Source of the DNA: Apostichopus japonicus
Taxonomy: Eukaryota > Echinodermata > Holothuroidea > Aspidochirotida > Stichopodidae
Reading direction: 5' to 3'
DNA length: 60,000 nucleotides
Assembly: GCF_037975245.1 (NCBI RefSeq)
Contig: NC_092577.1
Coordinates: 22,348,398 to 22,408,397 of the forward strand
Under the pieces are notes generated by a model. It worked only from the letters and a program-made list of their open reading frames with translations. It ran no database searches and had not been told where the DNA came from. The position numbers were made by a program, and so were the translations under genes. Below are positions 1-11,211 of this stretch, one piece after another (position 1 is the first letter of the stretch; every line of letters starts with the position of its first letter).

Positions 1-849
1 TAGTCATTTCAGCATATTCAGATTGCAATATTGTGGCACATGTCCAAATGTAGACATTTTGAAGACATTCCAGCAATTATGCCAATTAGCAATTTCAGCA
101 ATGAACCAGTCCATGCATCAGCTATATTTTTACTACATCATCATGATGAGGTAATGAGGTGTACCACATTTAGCAAAAGGAGCCTTTTGACTTTGGCGGA
201 GTTCAAAGCTCATTTGTAATCAGTAGGGGTCAAATGATGAATACCATATCTCAAGAAGGGAAGGTTGGACAGATAACAGGTGTATCATATTAAGGTGCGA
301 GAAGCTTTTCGTAGTACAGTAAGTGGAGGTCAAAGGACATGAGGGGTCAGCAGGCATCAATTTTACAAACATTGAAAACATATCTCAAGATGGGAATCTT
401 TGGACAGATCTCATGTTTGTAATGTAGTATACCAACCTGAGCACAAGAAGCCAATCAGTTGTCATGTCAGGGCAGCAGCCTTCATTGTTGATACAGTAGT
501 CGCATACACATGTTTTCCCAGTGTTATTGCTGGTGAGGTTGTGCAACCTCACCATATAGTAGATCAGAACATTATACAATGCCTTACTATACTTTGAAAT
601 GTTGTATCTTGAAAATCACCACGCATTAGTGCACTCTGGTTAGGTTTCTAGTGGCGAAGAATGACAGGAGCTATGTTTCCTGAACCTGCAACTAAATGTT
701 AATGTAACATCGCAATGTGTGCTCTTTTGCTGGAAGCAGTCACATTAATATGAATCAGAAATCTTTGTTTACTATAACAAGAATGACATGTTGTCAGAAA
801 TTTTACAGTCAAAACAAAATATGTGATATGTGCTATTAATTCATTGCAG
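1..849. other. No supported gene; possible upstream part of transposase-like gene
   Basis: Only short open stretches (for example 31-219 and 400-597, plus strand) are present, and none shows a motif I recognise. A polypyrimidine-poor but plausible 3' splice acceptor (TTCATTGCAG) ends at 849, just before the acidic N-terminal stretch of the next feature. This region may therefore be intron or 5' sequence of that gene. No homology is visible. Confidence 0.4.
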
Positions 850-1555
850 GATTCTGGGAGAAGTGACGCAAGCAAGCCCTTAAAGTAGCAGTTCTTCATC
901 AGTACCTGCATCTAGTCCCATTTATGCACCCTCAGAGGGAGAAGAACATGCAAGTTCGAGCGACACGTCTGAAGAAGGGTTTAGCAGCAGGGAGGATAGA
1001 CTGATAAAACAGGAACTTCATTGTGTTTGAACAGTGTTTGGACAATCTTATTGGGAAAGTTTGTTGCAACAAATGTATGGCAACCGCTCTTGAGACCACA
1101 AAGTATGTGAAAGGCACAATGGTGTCTGTAAAAATGACATGCCTGAATGGTCATGAAATAACAACATGGTCTTCACAACCACTTGTTAGGGATACACCTT
1201 GTGGAAATTTTTTACTGGCAGCTGCCATCTTACAATGCATGAACTTTATGGGGGGTGCAGTGCATTGGAAAGTCAATGTTCTACAATACGTTGATGAACA
1301 CCTTAATACCTGTGGTGAATCACACGTACATCGAGCACCAGAAGGAAATCTTCCAGCAACTCCATGGGCAAGGCATTTGGCTGTCAGGTGATGGAAGATG
1401 TGACTCCTCCGGGTTATAATGCGAAGTACTGTTCGTACACCCTGATGAATTCTAAAACAGAACATATTGTTCATACAGAGCTAGTGCAAGTCTCTGATAC
1501 AACAAGCTGTGTTGCCATGGAGAAGATGGGATTTAACAAGAGCCCGAGGGCACTG
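850..1555 (+). pseudogene. DDE-transposase-like gene, 5' part, frameshifted
   Basis: Joined across frames, this encodes an acidic Ser/Glu-rich leader (about 893-1010). A Cys-containing region follows ('EQCLDNLIGKVCCNKC', 1023 on), then 'GNFLLAAAILQCMNFMGG', then 'SGDGRCDSSG' (near 1384) and 'YNAKYCSYTLM' (near 1415). The GDGRCDS..G block carries the first candidate catalytic Asp of a family of transposase-like proteins I remember from fish, cnidarians and lancelets. I would tentatively place it near Kolobok, but the superfamily is not proven. At least three frame changes occur, near 1018, 1275 and 1405, so this copy is degraded or badly assembled. The coding continues at 2845 after an inserted element. 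No start codon could be fixed. Confidence 0.6.
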
Positions 1556-2844
1556 TGGTTCCTTGCTTGGGGTATATGACAATACACATAATATTATCAA
1601 GCAAGATTGGGCTGAAATAGTCCAAGTAATTGTGGTCCTACATGTTCCCATAAAGTAACCAACACTACAGCCAACACTTTTGTGATCACAAAATGTGAAC
1701 GGATTTTGGATCAAAAGGCACTTTTGAGATCTAAATATGGCGTCGAAAATGTAAGAAATATAAGAGACCTACAAGCGTGTCAACAGATATGATAACATTG
1801 GTGACCTCAGATGACATGACCTTTAAGTTTCAAAATGTTCCACCACTCCTTTCACAACTTGTCCCAAAATATCAACCATGTAACACCTTGGCATTGAGAT
1901 TTAATTGCATTAAATTTCCAAAAATTAACTTTGAACTTGTATACATAACTTCACACACAAAGGTCACTCGGAGGTCAAGCAATTGACATTTTTCATCGGT
2001 GAGACCTAAATAGAGCATGACTGTAAAAATTCAAACATATTTTCTTTGCCCATTTTCTCCCCCCAAAATGCTACTTTTTTAACATTAGCTGACCTTTGGT
2101 GACGTTGGACCACATGACCGTTAAGTTTGAAAATATTCCCCTATACCATTTGCAACTTGTCCAAAAAAATTCACCTTGTCACAACTTGGCACTGGGAGTT
2201 ATTGCATTAAATGTCTGAAAATTAACTTTGACCTATTATAACTTCGCACACGAAGGTCACATGGGGGTCAACCCATTCACATTTATGATCAAAAGGTACC
2301 TTTAACATCTGGAAATAGCATCGAAACTGTAAAATCCACAAAACACGAAAAGGTCACCAGAGGTCAAATTGAGGTCAAGGGTCACCCAGATCCGGGTCGA
2401 CAATTGGATTACATTGAAGCAACTCCCAACCCTAACGGACATTTCGTTCTCAAGTTATCGGAAAATACTAGTTTTTTATCATTAATTGACCTTTGATGAC
2501 CTCGGATCAAATGACCGTTATGTTTGAAAATGCTCCCCTAACCAGTTCACAACTTGTCCCAAAATATCAATCTTGTCGCACATTGGCACTGGGAGTTATT
2601 GCAGTTTTAATATGTTCGGTTTTTGGACCATAACTGACCTTTGGTGACCTTTGTGAGCACCAAAAACAATAGGGCACACCTTCTCCATATGGCGGATCTA
2701 TAGTCCAAGTTTGGCCTCAATCCAACTTTCCCTTATTGAGATAGAGCGGACCCAAGAAAGTGTCACAGATGCACACACACACAGACATACACACACACAC
2801 GCCAACCTGACTACATAGGTTCCTTTTGCTAAAGCAAGGAACCA
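1556..2844. mobile_element. Non-autonomous TIR-like element inserted in the transposase-like gene
   Basis: The left end TGGTTCCTTGCTT (1556-1568) is the reverse complement of the right end AAGCAAGGAACCA (2832-2844). The element sits exactly where the transposase reading frame is interrupted; coding resumes in the same frame at 2846. It encodes no convincing protein. The right end also forms a bulged hairpin (2819-2843, arms GGTTCC and GGAACC) and is preceded by a (CA)n tract at about 2770-2805. A target-site duplication is not clear. The interior holds degenerate tandem units, listed separately. Confidence 0.7.
1790..2665. repeat. Three degenerate ~300-400 bp tandem units inside the inserted element
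   Basis: Three copies start with a 'TGACCT..GATGACATGACC..TTAAGTTT' type block at about 1795, 2097 and 2492. Each is followed by 'CACAACTTGTCC', 'CAACTTGGCACTGGGAGTTATTGCA' type blocks and, in the first two, 'ACTTCRCACACRAAGGTCAC'. Spacing is about 300 bp and then about 395 bp. The repeats are rich in TGACCT and AGGTCA half-sites on both strands. Confidence 0.6.
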
Positions 2845-3809
2845 AAAATGTTTGGACCTTATGTCAAACGGAGTCGAAGTAGCGCTTGTTGCAACAGATC
2901 GGCATGCTGGAATCAGGAATCTTGTAAGAACTGAATATCCGCACATCGCCCACAATTTTGATGTTTGGCACTTTGACAAATCTGTGCGGAAGAAGCTTAC
3001 CTCCAAAGCCAAGAAGAAGGACCATGATGCATTATCACCTTGGATCCATTCTATCTGCTTGCACTTGTGGTGGTGCTGCCAAAAACTGCAACCAAGATCC
3101 ACAAATGCTACGTGAGATGTGGACATCAATTCTTAAACATATTGTTAATGTTCATACATGGGTTGATGGTGAAAAGTTTCACCAGTGTGGGCACACCCCA
3201 CTTTCAGAAGATGAAAGTCGATTGAGGTGCTGGCTGAAGCCTGGATCCCCAAGCCACATTGCTCTCCAAGAAGTCATCCTCAACAAAACCATTCTGAAAG
3301 ACTTGGAGCATCTAGTACATTCTTGCCACACTGGTGCATTGGAGTTATTCCACAACAATTTGCTGAAGTTCTGTCCGAAGAGGATAGAGTATTCCTACCC
3401 ACATATGCAGGCTCGTATGCATCTTGCTGTATTAGACCACACCAAAATCTAAACAGGGAGCAGGCCACTGTGAAAAGGGATGCAAAATCAGCAGGTGCAA
3501 TTGGTGACAAAAGATTTTCCATGTCATACTCAAAATCTCAACGTAAATGGGTCGTGAAGGTCTATGAAGGAAAGTCTTATAATTATGTGCAGGAGATGAT
3601 GGCCAACTCCATACGTGGGTTTGAAGGGAAGATTGCCTATGAGGAAGTACACAACCCTGTCAGACCACAAAGCAGTGCCCAAGCCAGATAAAGGAGTGTT
3701 AGTGGATCAGCTAAAATCCCTGTTTGATTTAGCTATATCTAGTGTGGCTCCAGAGATTCACTTTCATTGTGATGAAAACACAGAAGATTCACTTGAATCG
3801 GAGAACTGA
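2845..3809 (+). pseudogene. DDE-transposase-like gene, 3' part, frameshifted
   Basis: This is the continuation of 850-1555. It contains 'VALVATDRHAGIRNLV' (about 2876-2925), 'FDVWHFDKSVRKKL' and 'LHLWWCCQK', then in another frame 'MLREMWTSILKHI', 'WLKPGSPSHIALQEVI' and 'CHTGALELFHNNLLKFCPKR'. A third frame carries 'LNREQATVKRD' and 'KWVVKVYEGKSYNYVQEM', and the final frame ends in an acidic tail with a stop at 3807-3809. The ATDRH motif supplies the second candidate catalytic Asp, and the LxHLWW and CHTG..E..HN motifs are hallmarks of the family as I know it. Frame changes near 3075, 3450 and 3650 make a functional product unlikely. Confidence 0.65.
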
Positions 3810-4560
3810 CACGGTTGCTTATGTATATTACCTTCTTGTCTCTATGAGATCTTGTATTTACATATGGGCCATTCATTGCTGTCTTTGTTGTCTACCATGA
3901 GTTGACATAGTAAAAATATGTCTTTCCTTAAGTTGAAATCAATATTTTCATTTCTTTAACGTAACCTTGAGAAATAGGAAATATAGGGTCAAGAATCCAA
4001 TTTTACCCTTTTTTTTAAAGTTATTCACGTCGATATCATTATGGTTTGGTTATGCGGATACACAGTAGAGTATACGACATTTCTAGGGGACATGATGTCC
4101 AAATTAATATAAAACATCTTAAGGAGTTTTGAGACAAGTCTGCTGTTAATGCTTGTAGTATATTTTGCCATAATTTCTTCAACCAGGTGTGAATGGAAGG
4201 TAGATGCTATTTCAATCTTTAGTTGCGTAAGAGATCGCTTTAGTGTTATATGGTAATTGTAATATTTTGCACACCAATCTGCAGCCGAAAGTTGAGATAA
4301 ATAGTTTGCAAAATGTATGAATCACGCTCATGGAGTAGCGGTTCAGAGTAGCAGTGATGTACAATATTTGTTGAGCGATTGCTGTAGTAACAGAGATTCC
4401 ATGTCATATGGTAAAATGTATTTTGCTAGTTTGTCTAACAGGTCTTCCAGTGAATGATATAAAAGAATGATCATAATGATGATACAATACTGAGTATTCT
4501 TATGTCATATTACTCAATTTATATTACAGGATAAATCGACCCAAAAATTCATTTGCTTGC
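3810..4560. other. AT-rich intergenic DNA
   Basis: I see no open frame with recognisable motifs, no repeat structure and no splice-flanked exon. Confidence 0.5.
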
Positions 4561-5160
4561 AATCTGAACTAACTGACATTTCGCTCATAGAAGAAGTAAT
4601 ATGGCACGTCAAAGTCTCCGCACAAGGTCATTCCACGACGATTAAATAATCTGTTATCACAGATTAATTCTTTGGTTGCAAATTTTTTTCTTTCACTTCT
4701 AAATTTTTTTGTCACTTGTACATTTTTGACTTGATTTTTTATTTTTTTTTCCACTTGAAATTTTTTTTCTTCACTATGGCCCTAATAGGCCATCGTAGCC
4801 TGTCGCAAAGCAGTGGCATAGCGGCGCTTGCGAAACGCAAACATTTCACCAGTGGTCCACCGGTGGCAAAGCAGCGGCATAACTGCATGACCACCCGACG
4901 TGATGTTGACATTTACAACTTGCCATTTAGGCTTTTAGCTCCCACTTGGTAGCTTAGCGTCGTGGATTTAGGCCTTCCATGCCAAAAAATATTATTATAC
5001 TTATAGCGGCGGACCACAGGCCAAATATTCAGCGGTCTACCAGTTTCAACTGCTCGCGGTCCGCTAGAGTTGCCACAAGCGGGCCGCTGGTGGTACGCAG
5101 GGGGAATGCTATATTGGACCTGGCAAATTATGAATTTATTGATACAATTATTGATACAAC
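4561..5160. other. Poly-T/A tract followed by GC-richer segment of unknown nature
   Basis: About 4678-4775 is a T-rich tract. It is followed by a segment (4780-5105) that is clearly more GC-rich than its neighbours, with self-similar blocks such as 'GCAAAGCAGTGGCATA' and 'GCAAAGCAGCGGCATA', and 'GGTCCACCGGTGG'. No protein motif is recognised. It may be an old repeat insertion. Confidence 0.35.
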
Positions 5161-5186
5161 ACAATTCGGGAGAAAAGGATGCTAAC

Positions 5187-6899
5187 CTGCTTGTATGCCG
5201 ATACCACTTCCCCTGTCCTTCCTTGTAGTTTCACGGTGACACCAAGCATTGGAGCGAGGTACTTATAAACTGGTAAATGTGCAAATGAACGAAAAGTCAG
5301 TAACAGCGTTCAATAGAGATGCTGCCCTGTTCTTGGCGTCACGATCCCACCTACAATTCACGATGTCTTTGTCATACCCGTCATCACAATGTAATCCATG
5401 ACCTCCATCGCAATAACCTGCAAATTACAATAATCAATATCACATTCTGATTTAAATTTTCATTCACTAATTATTCATGGCATACATTATTGCATAGTAC
5501 CAATGATATGTTAGTTGTTAGAGATGTATAGATACGGCACTTGCAACGCATATGAACACATGAACGACTTGATGTCATAATAGTACAGTTGCAACTATTT
5601 TATCGAAAATGTTATAATTGAAAGGAGGACATACCTGACATTGAAATGTCCTAAAGAAATGACTGTAGGCTTTGCTTCTCTCCGCTCAACGAGTTACACA
5701 TAAGTTGATGAGCGGCTTGTGCATCTTTTCATCAGGAATTTGTTTTATAATAATACATTTCAATAATGTCTCCTTCTTAGGGCTATGGTTAAAAAAAAAC
5801 ACATGCTTCTTTCAGCTTATCCATCATATTTTGAAGCAGTACTAAGTACTAAATGTAGGCAATGGCTGTTGCAATGCGTGTATCTAGCAAGCGGGGCATC
5901 CTTCTTAATCTCGGCCTGTACGCCAATATTCCCACTACTCATGTTTGCTGCCCCATCATAGCCCTGTCCGCGCATGTCTCTGATGTCAATGGTGCATTCA
6001 ATCAGTTTTGTCTTTATTGCAGCAGCAATATCAACACCGGTGATGGGGTCAACATGTTGGAAGTCCAGAAACGCCTCCTTGATGGTATTGTTGTTATCAA
6101 CGAAACGAACACATATACAACTCTTTCTTGTGGCTTGTGACTTCATCTACGATAACAGAGAAGAATTTGGCTGATTTCACCTCGTTGACTAATTCATTTC
6201 TATTTAGTTGAGTCCCGATAATAATAATTTCATTCTGGCTCCTTGGCGAGATATATTTGGCATTAGTGTAGCGACTGGAACACATGTTGAGGTGCTTATG
6301 TACGAGGGGATCTCTGGTGGTAGCCATTTTCAGATACGCGATGAAATTAGCAGGGTTGGAAGTTCCACTCATGCTTTCCTTGTCCCCTCTCAATGCGATT
6401 CCTTGTCGCCCACAATAGAGTACCCCATGAACAATGTGCGAGAGTATATATCTATTTTCATCAATTGCTTTCTTGTCTTCAATATGAAGAAAGCTCTCCA
6501 TGCTATTACCAGGATTGTTGATATTTTCCGGGAATAGTTTTGCTTGCTGAACATGTCTTATGAGAGTCTTGGTGTATATGACCTATTTTCCAAATTTTTT
6601 TTATATTCACAATTTTTCTTGTACCTTTTATCTTTTCTCAGAGCATTGACAAGACCCATTCCTCATCTCTCCTTGGCGAATATTGCACATGGAAGACAAA
6701 ACACCCCACTACATGATGGACTATATTTTAACCACCTGTATTCCACAAACCATGTACTACATAAATCCCTGTTTCATCCGGTCATCTGTTGTTTTGGAAA
6801 CTCATAGTCAGGAGGTGGATTGAAGTGATTCTGCAAGAGATTGTATTTTTGTCCTATGGTTAGTGCATTCATTTCACTTATAACTTCCTTGTCGGTCAT
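5187..6899 (-). pseudogene. hAT-superfamily transposase (ZMYM1/DUF4371-like), frameshifted, with intron
   Basis: Read on the minus strand from a possible start at 6899, it shows an N-terminal TTF-type zinc-finger segment ('EYRWLKYSPSCSGVFCLPCA', about 6740-6680). Next come 'GRQGIALRG' (about 6410), 'FFSVIVDEVT' (about 6160), 'DMRGQGYDGAANMSSG' (about 5970) and 'THCNSHCLHLVLS' (about 5860). Further on are 'LINLCVTR' (about 5695), 'WDRDAKNRAASLLNAV' and 'LAPMLGVTVKLQGR' (about 5230). These are in the order of DUF4371 hAT transposases, which cut and paste DNA with an RNase H-fold DDE core; the DExT and YDGA/CNSH.L.L motifs are family hallmarks. A consensus intron lies at 5418-5634 (CAG/GTATGT to TTGCAG), and a second donor at about 5186 (CAG/GTTAGC) suggests a missing last exon. 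Stops and frame changes near 6770, 6640, 6110, 5800 and 5370 indicate decay. Confidence 0.8.
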
Positions 6900-7172
6900 T
6901 CCTGCCTTGATAATATTATAGGTACCTCTTGTTGGGTTCCGGTGTCAGATGTTTCTTGGTCACAACTGTCTGTACTATGTGGCACGGTTGGTGGTACTGG
7001 AGTAGCGGCTGGTGGTACTGGAGTAGTAGAACTGTCCACTGCACATGTATCTGTCGCTGCTGTCGGAACTAGTTGCGGTGACACGAAGGTTGTATTCTTG
7101 GGATGTGCATTCAGAAGTCTCTTCTCTGATTGGGCTTACTGGAATTGGAAGATAACACAATATGTACGTTGA
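6896..7172 (-). other. Ser/Thr/Pro-rich open stretch upstream of the hAT transposase
   Basis: Two overlapping minus-strand frames are Ser/Thr/Pro-rich (for example 'TPVPPAATPVPPTVP'). One runs to within a few bases of the hAT start and shifts frame into it. It is probably a low-complexity N-terminus of the same gene or its 5' region. The DNA contains a short direct repeat (TGGTGGTACTGGAGTAG, twice). Confidence 0.35.
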
Positions 7173-7806
7173 CATTGCTCTCTAATGGTCAGCAATTAAC
7201 TAAAAACAGAACTTCCTTCATTTTCATTGAAATGCATGCAGGCCTAGTAATAATGTTGTAGAACGGGCTACTTTTATATACTATCATGGTGTACTTATCT
7301 TTTGAAAAGAAACTGCCAATGGTTGACTGGTGAGTTCGTTTAAGTACTGAAAGATAATTTGTAAACTGAAAGCAAACATTCATTACAATTGAATAGCAAA
7401 TGAACCAGATTGCACACATGTTATGGCCGTTGTGTACCTTGTTTTCAGTGCCAACCATATTTCGAACAGGATATTGTAATATATTATCATGAGGACATAT
7501 TATGGGCACAAATAAAAAGTATTTAGCCGCTAGCAATATACATTTTTAACCACAGCAGGATAGTTAATTATACCACAGTTGTATACTATACATAGCCCAG
7601 CATTGTCAAATACAGTATAATCCAAACGGGCGGTCGTAAATCATTTGCAACATTATCATTTGAGTATGATGGTTTCGGAATTTGACCTCCATTATCCTCA
7701 TATGTTGAAATAACATTTAACCACTGATCAGAAATCTTCGGAAGAAAGCTCTTGTTCAGTTTATATACAGTACTGCTTATAGATTAGACTACAAAGAGCT
7801 ACTCAC
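7173..7806. other. Intergenic or intronic DNA
   Basis: Only short, compositionally random open stretches are present, with nothing recognised. Confidence 0.4.
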
Positions 7807-8033
7807 TCTTTTTCAATGGGACATAGTGATGGTCCTTCATATTCCCAACATGGATACCTCTGTGGTATTTTCCCAAACTAGGGAAGTAGGATGACATGGA
7901 AAGGCATCCATTCTCGTCACTGATAATACAATCACCATTATCTTTAGTACTTCCGCAGTAGCTTGAATAAAGAAGAGCATCTTGCACATCTCGAGTATAG
8001 TTCTCTGCTTGAAGGTGTTCAATTACATCGGGG
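7807..8033 (-). CDS. Candidate internal exon, OTU-like C-terminal half
   Basis: An open stretch on the minus strand is bounded by a good acceptor (TTTTTCTGTGTGCAG) and donor (A/GTGAGT). It encodes 'SPDVIEHLQAENYTRDVQ' and ends with 'IHVGNMKDHHYVPLKKS'. The last block resembles the His-containing strand of OTU-type cysteine peptidases (I-H-x-G...HHYxxL), where His is catalytic; the Cys half is not in this exon. A DGNCFF exon on the same strand at 28.3 kb could be its partner, but 20 kb separates them. OTU proteins cleave ubiquitin chains, yet the many TE-associated OTU-like proteins are uncharacterised. Splice signals plus the motif make a real exon likely; the domain call is tentative. Confidence 0.45.
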
Positions 8034-9690
8034 CTGCACACAGAAAAAATTGTGGGTAAATAAACCCAAATAAGTGAGTAAATCTTGTCTTCCAAACTAC
8101 ACAAATAAATTGGGTAAGATTAGTGTTCATGAGTACTTTTACTTTATGCAGTGTTTACATTTAAACACAGGTAACATGGGTATTTTAAGGTGTTGATGAG
8201 TACCTTTAACTGTGTATTGTTTACATTTAAACAAGTGTTTAGAATTACTCGTCCACAGTTCCACCGATTTTCTGTCTCCCAAACGAAACGACATGTTTAT
8301 ATTTAGGAATCAAAAGTACTCTTTTTAGATAAGAAGTTTATTCCTACTCTATCCTTATCAGTGCAATAACCACACAGTAAAAGTAGAATTTCTGTTTCCA
8401 TTTGTTTATTTTCTCACACTCAAACAATAACCTAACAACTTAACATGGTTATAGTGTATAGACCAGGAAAATACTAGTGGTACAAAAATCTGAATGGGTC
8501 ATGGAACCAATGATTCTAATAATAGCCCCCATTTGAACTATACCTCAAACCATGTTTTCTAGCTCCATGATAAACACCATAAACCCAGCCCATTCTGGAT
8601 CAGCTCCTGCTTTGATAGAATTATGAAATATGCCATACTGTTAACAAGCAACGACTCAGCTGTAATATGACACTTTGCTGATGTTTAATTTTTTTATCTA
8701 ATCCAATACCTCTCATGGAGTTTTTCCTTTTAACTACCTGGCATTGTCTTATGAAATCAAAGTAGATATGAATTATTTCAAATGGAATGAAGCATCATGC
8801 GTTTGAATGCATAACTCTGAAAAGTTGTGCATGCATGGATCATAACATGTTTCAGTCCTCTATTAACAGGAAAAGTCTTTACAACATGTAGTTAAAATCC
8901 TGCAACTGAAAAGAACAATAACAAATTGAAAAACAAAGATCCCTCAAAATATAAATCTAGCTTATTGAAAATGTTGAGTCAAACCTTAGTTGAAATGGTA
9001 CAATTTACACAAGGATCTGTGATAATGAACTTAAAACGAACCAGTACAAAAGATTAAAGTATACGACAGAAACAATGATTGAAAATACATCTATAACAAT
9101 ATCGTCATACAAACGCCTTTGTTGGATAGTATTAATTTTTACTGTCTTTTCATCACCAAGCTTTCTCATAAACGTCTTAGATACCTGTAAGGCACATACC
9201 TGCACATAGGAGAACCTGGAAAGGTTGTGTGACTAGATATCTGAGATGTTTTACCCATTTGGAAAATGATTAGAATACCAGAATCCATTAAAGATATAAT
9301 TGTTAGCATTTTAGAGGATAGAAAAAACTGAGATTATGAATCTATTTTCAAGAAACATTCTGGACTTGTGTTCATGTTATCTGGAAAGAATATACTGTAG
9401 TTTAGAAGCTAGGTTAAGTATCTTGTCCTGTTCAGAAGATGAAAATTTATCCAAAAATAACTTAAAATTATTATATGTCCAGAAGCATATGACATAACAG
9501 AGACAAATCATGCTAATGTTTTGTATTTCTTTAAAAGCATATGGAAAAATTCTTCATTCAATTTTAAAGAAATTTATATTATTTCCATAAATTTGTTACT
9601 TTTTAAACCCCCTTCATTAAAATTGATGAAACATTTGTAAATGTACATTTTCTGAGATAATGTAATTTTTGCAGTAAAGCATATCAGATT
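8034..9690. other. AT-rich non-coding DNA with a short direct repeat
   Basis: Around 8120-8235 two related blocks occur ('GAGTACTTTTACTTTATGCAG' type followed by 'TGTTTACATTTAAACA'). No coding evidence is seen in the rest. It is probably intron of the minus-strand gene set described here. Confidence 0.35.
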
Positions 9691-9699
9691 ATGCACTTT

Positions 9700-9975
9700 T
9701 CATCAAGGTTCTATAACTCTTTATGAAAATTCCCTCTATTTTGAAGACATGTCTGATAATATGAAAATGAAGAGAGCTGACACAGTGAAAAAAAATGATT
9801 TCCAAAAATGTACCTCATAATTAAAAGGAAGTAAGATGTGAACTGCCCTACAGTACTTAACAACACAAATTTCTCAGAATTTTTTGTCCGTTTAATGTCC
9901 ATGATGACATTCTACAGAATGTCAGATATAATATGTGAAGTTAAATCAAAGTATGTTGCAACAGGAGCCCCTGTA
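9700..9975 (-). pseudogene. Degenerate copy of the SAMD3-like C-terminal exon
   Basis: The minus-strand translation reads 'PVATYFDLTSHIISDIL', a stop, then 'NVIMDIKRTKN'. It aligns with 'LVASYFAFDIRYTTSGSLL' and 'QIVILDIKQGIK' of the exon at 10.3-10.5 kb. The DNA is also similar (for example 'TTTAATGTCCATGATGAC' versus 'TTTAATGTCCAAGATGAC', and 'AAGTATGTTGCAACAGGAGCC' versus 'AAGTATGATGCAACAAGAGCC'). A further partial copy of its downstream flank lies at about 10030-10125. It looks like a local exon duplication in which this copy has decayed. Confidence 0.55.
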
Positions 9976-10319
9976 AGTCATGAGAGGTTTTAGAACTTTT
10001 CCTAAAACTAATTACTTATGAACAAAAAGGTAAGTGTGAACTTTCAACTACCATATTACAGCACTTTAAACTTGTGGAGGGCTGTTGACAATTTTCTTAG
10101 GATTTTGTGTCCCTGTTTCGCAAAATATCTTTAGTTTATACATGACACAAAGTTGCCACTCAAAGTCATCAGTAGTTGTATAACTTCATTCAACAATAAA
10201 GGAACTATAACTTTTCTTGAAACTAACATCAACATGAACAAAAGAGTAAGTAAGGTGTGCAGTTTCAGATTCCAGATTAAGGCACTCAAGTTTTTGAGGG
10301 CTGATGACAATTTTCGTGG

Positions 10320-10510
10320 GATTTTTATTCCCTGTTTAATGTCCAAGATGACTATTTGCAGAAAGTCTAACAAAGATCCAGAGGTAGTGTACCTAATGTC
10401 AAATGCAAAGTATGATGCAACAAGAGCCAGCAGAGCGTCTGCGTGATTGTCAGAACTGCAAATGTTACATCCTTCACAGATTATCTTCAAGCTTGTACAG
10501 GTCACAAAGT
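10320..10510 (-). CDS. C-terminal exon of a SAMD3-like / transposase-fused protein
   Basis: Within an open minus-strand frame (10131-10571) the segment 'ADALLALVASYFAFDIRY', then 'LLDFLQIVILDIKQGIK', matches the conserved C-terminal motif I recall from large predicted SAM-domain-containing proteins of fish and marine invertebrates (pattern: T/D-L-x-A-V-D-x-C-F-K-x-F-Y-V-F-x-I-x-Y-P...F). The preceding 'LVTYSGNFVTCTSLKIICEG' occupies the position of the 'x-x-G-x-...-FVVVE' strand. The same motif recurs on the plus strand at 38.1 kb. Function of the domain is unknown. It would be the last coding exon of the minus-strand exon series running from 26.4 kb. Confidence 0.55.
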
Positions 10511-11065
10511 TGCCACTGTAAGTCACCAATGGTTTAATAACTTTACTGTGGTCCTGTAAATTAAACAGCATGAGACATAGTTAGAGTCAGAGATTAGGTG
10601 TGTAGAAGCTTTTTTTTGTAGCATATACAAGAAAAGCCATACCTTCATCTTAATGTATATAAATAAAATTAGGCACTTATGTACAATGTTTGCATAAGCT
10701 AGTAACTTCAGTACACCCACACGTGAAACAAAACGACAACCTGTTGTTGAAATAGAAAATCAAAATTTACCCTAAAGGCCAAAGAGTTCATACCACTGAC
10801 GTTTGTAAAATCAATCACACCCAAACCGAATTAACACTGGGCTTAGGCCTCTGATGTATGTGAAGTGCACAGATTACAAAATAGAAGTAGGATCATTTTG
10901 GTATGCTGATCAACCAGCCAAGGAACTGCACCACCATCAAATTGTCACCTCATGTTGCCAAGACATGCAAAAACTGCCACTCAAAAAGAAATTAGTGCTA
11001 ACCCCTAAGCAGCTTATGAAAAACATTTGCTCTGATCTTTTATAGGCTAAAACGATTGTGCCAAG

Positions 11066-11211
11066 CAATCCTGGACAAAAGTAGTTGGCACACTTTTCCC
11101 TTCCACCCTTGTTAAATGTTGGAAGTCGTCTGAAAATTATTGACACAATTTTCAGGTCCAACATTGAAGCAGGTAGAGGGGGAAATGTGCCAATAGTTAT
11201 GTCCAGGATTG
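11066..11211. repeat. Foldback (long inverted repeat), about 146 bp
   Basis: CAATCCTGGACA at the left and TGTCCAGGATTG at the right pair perfectly. Further inward, 'TTGGCACAC' pairs with 'ATGTGCCAA' and 'CTGAAAATT' with 'AATTTTCAG', giving arms of about 65 nt with mismatches around a loop near 11140. It resembles a small palindromic MITE, and the transcript would form a long hairpin. Confidence 0.6.

Noticed and set aside
2819-2850. Helitron 3' hairpin
   Set aside because: The hairpin is not followed by a CTRR end, and the matching inverted left end argues for a TIR-like element instead.
2698-3129. 143-codon minus-strand frame
   Set aside because: It crosses a (CA)n tract and is antisense to the better supported transposase-like coding.
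10153-10446. 97-codon plus-strand frame
   Set aside because: It is antisense to the C-terminal exon with recognisable motifs.
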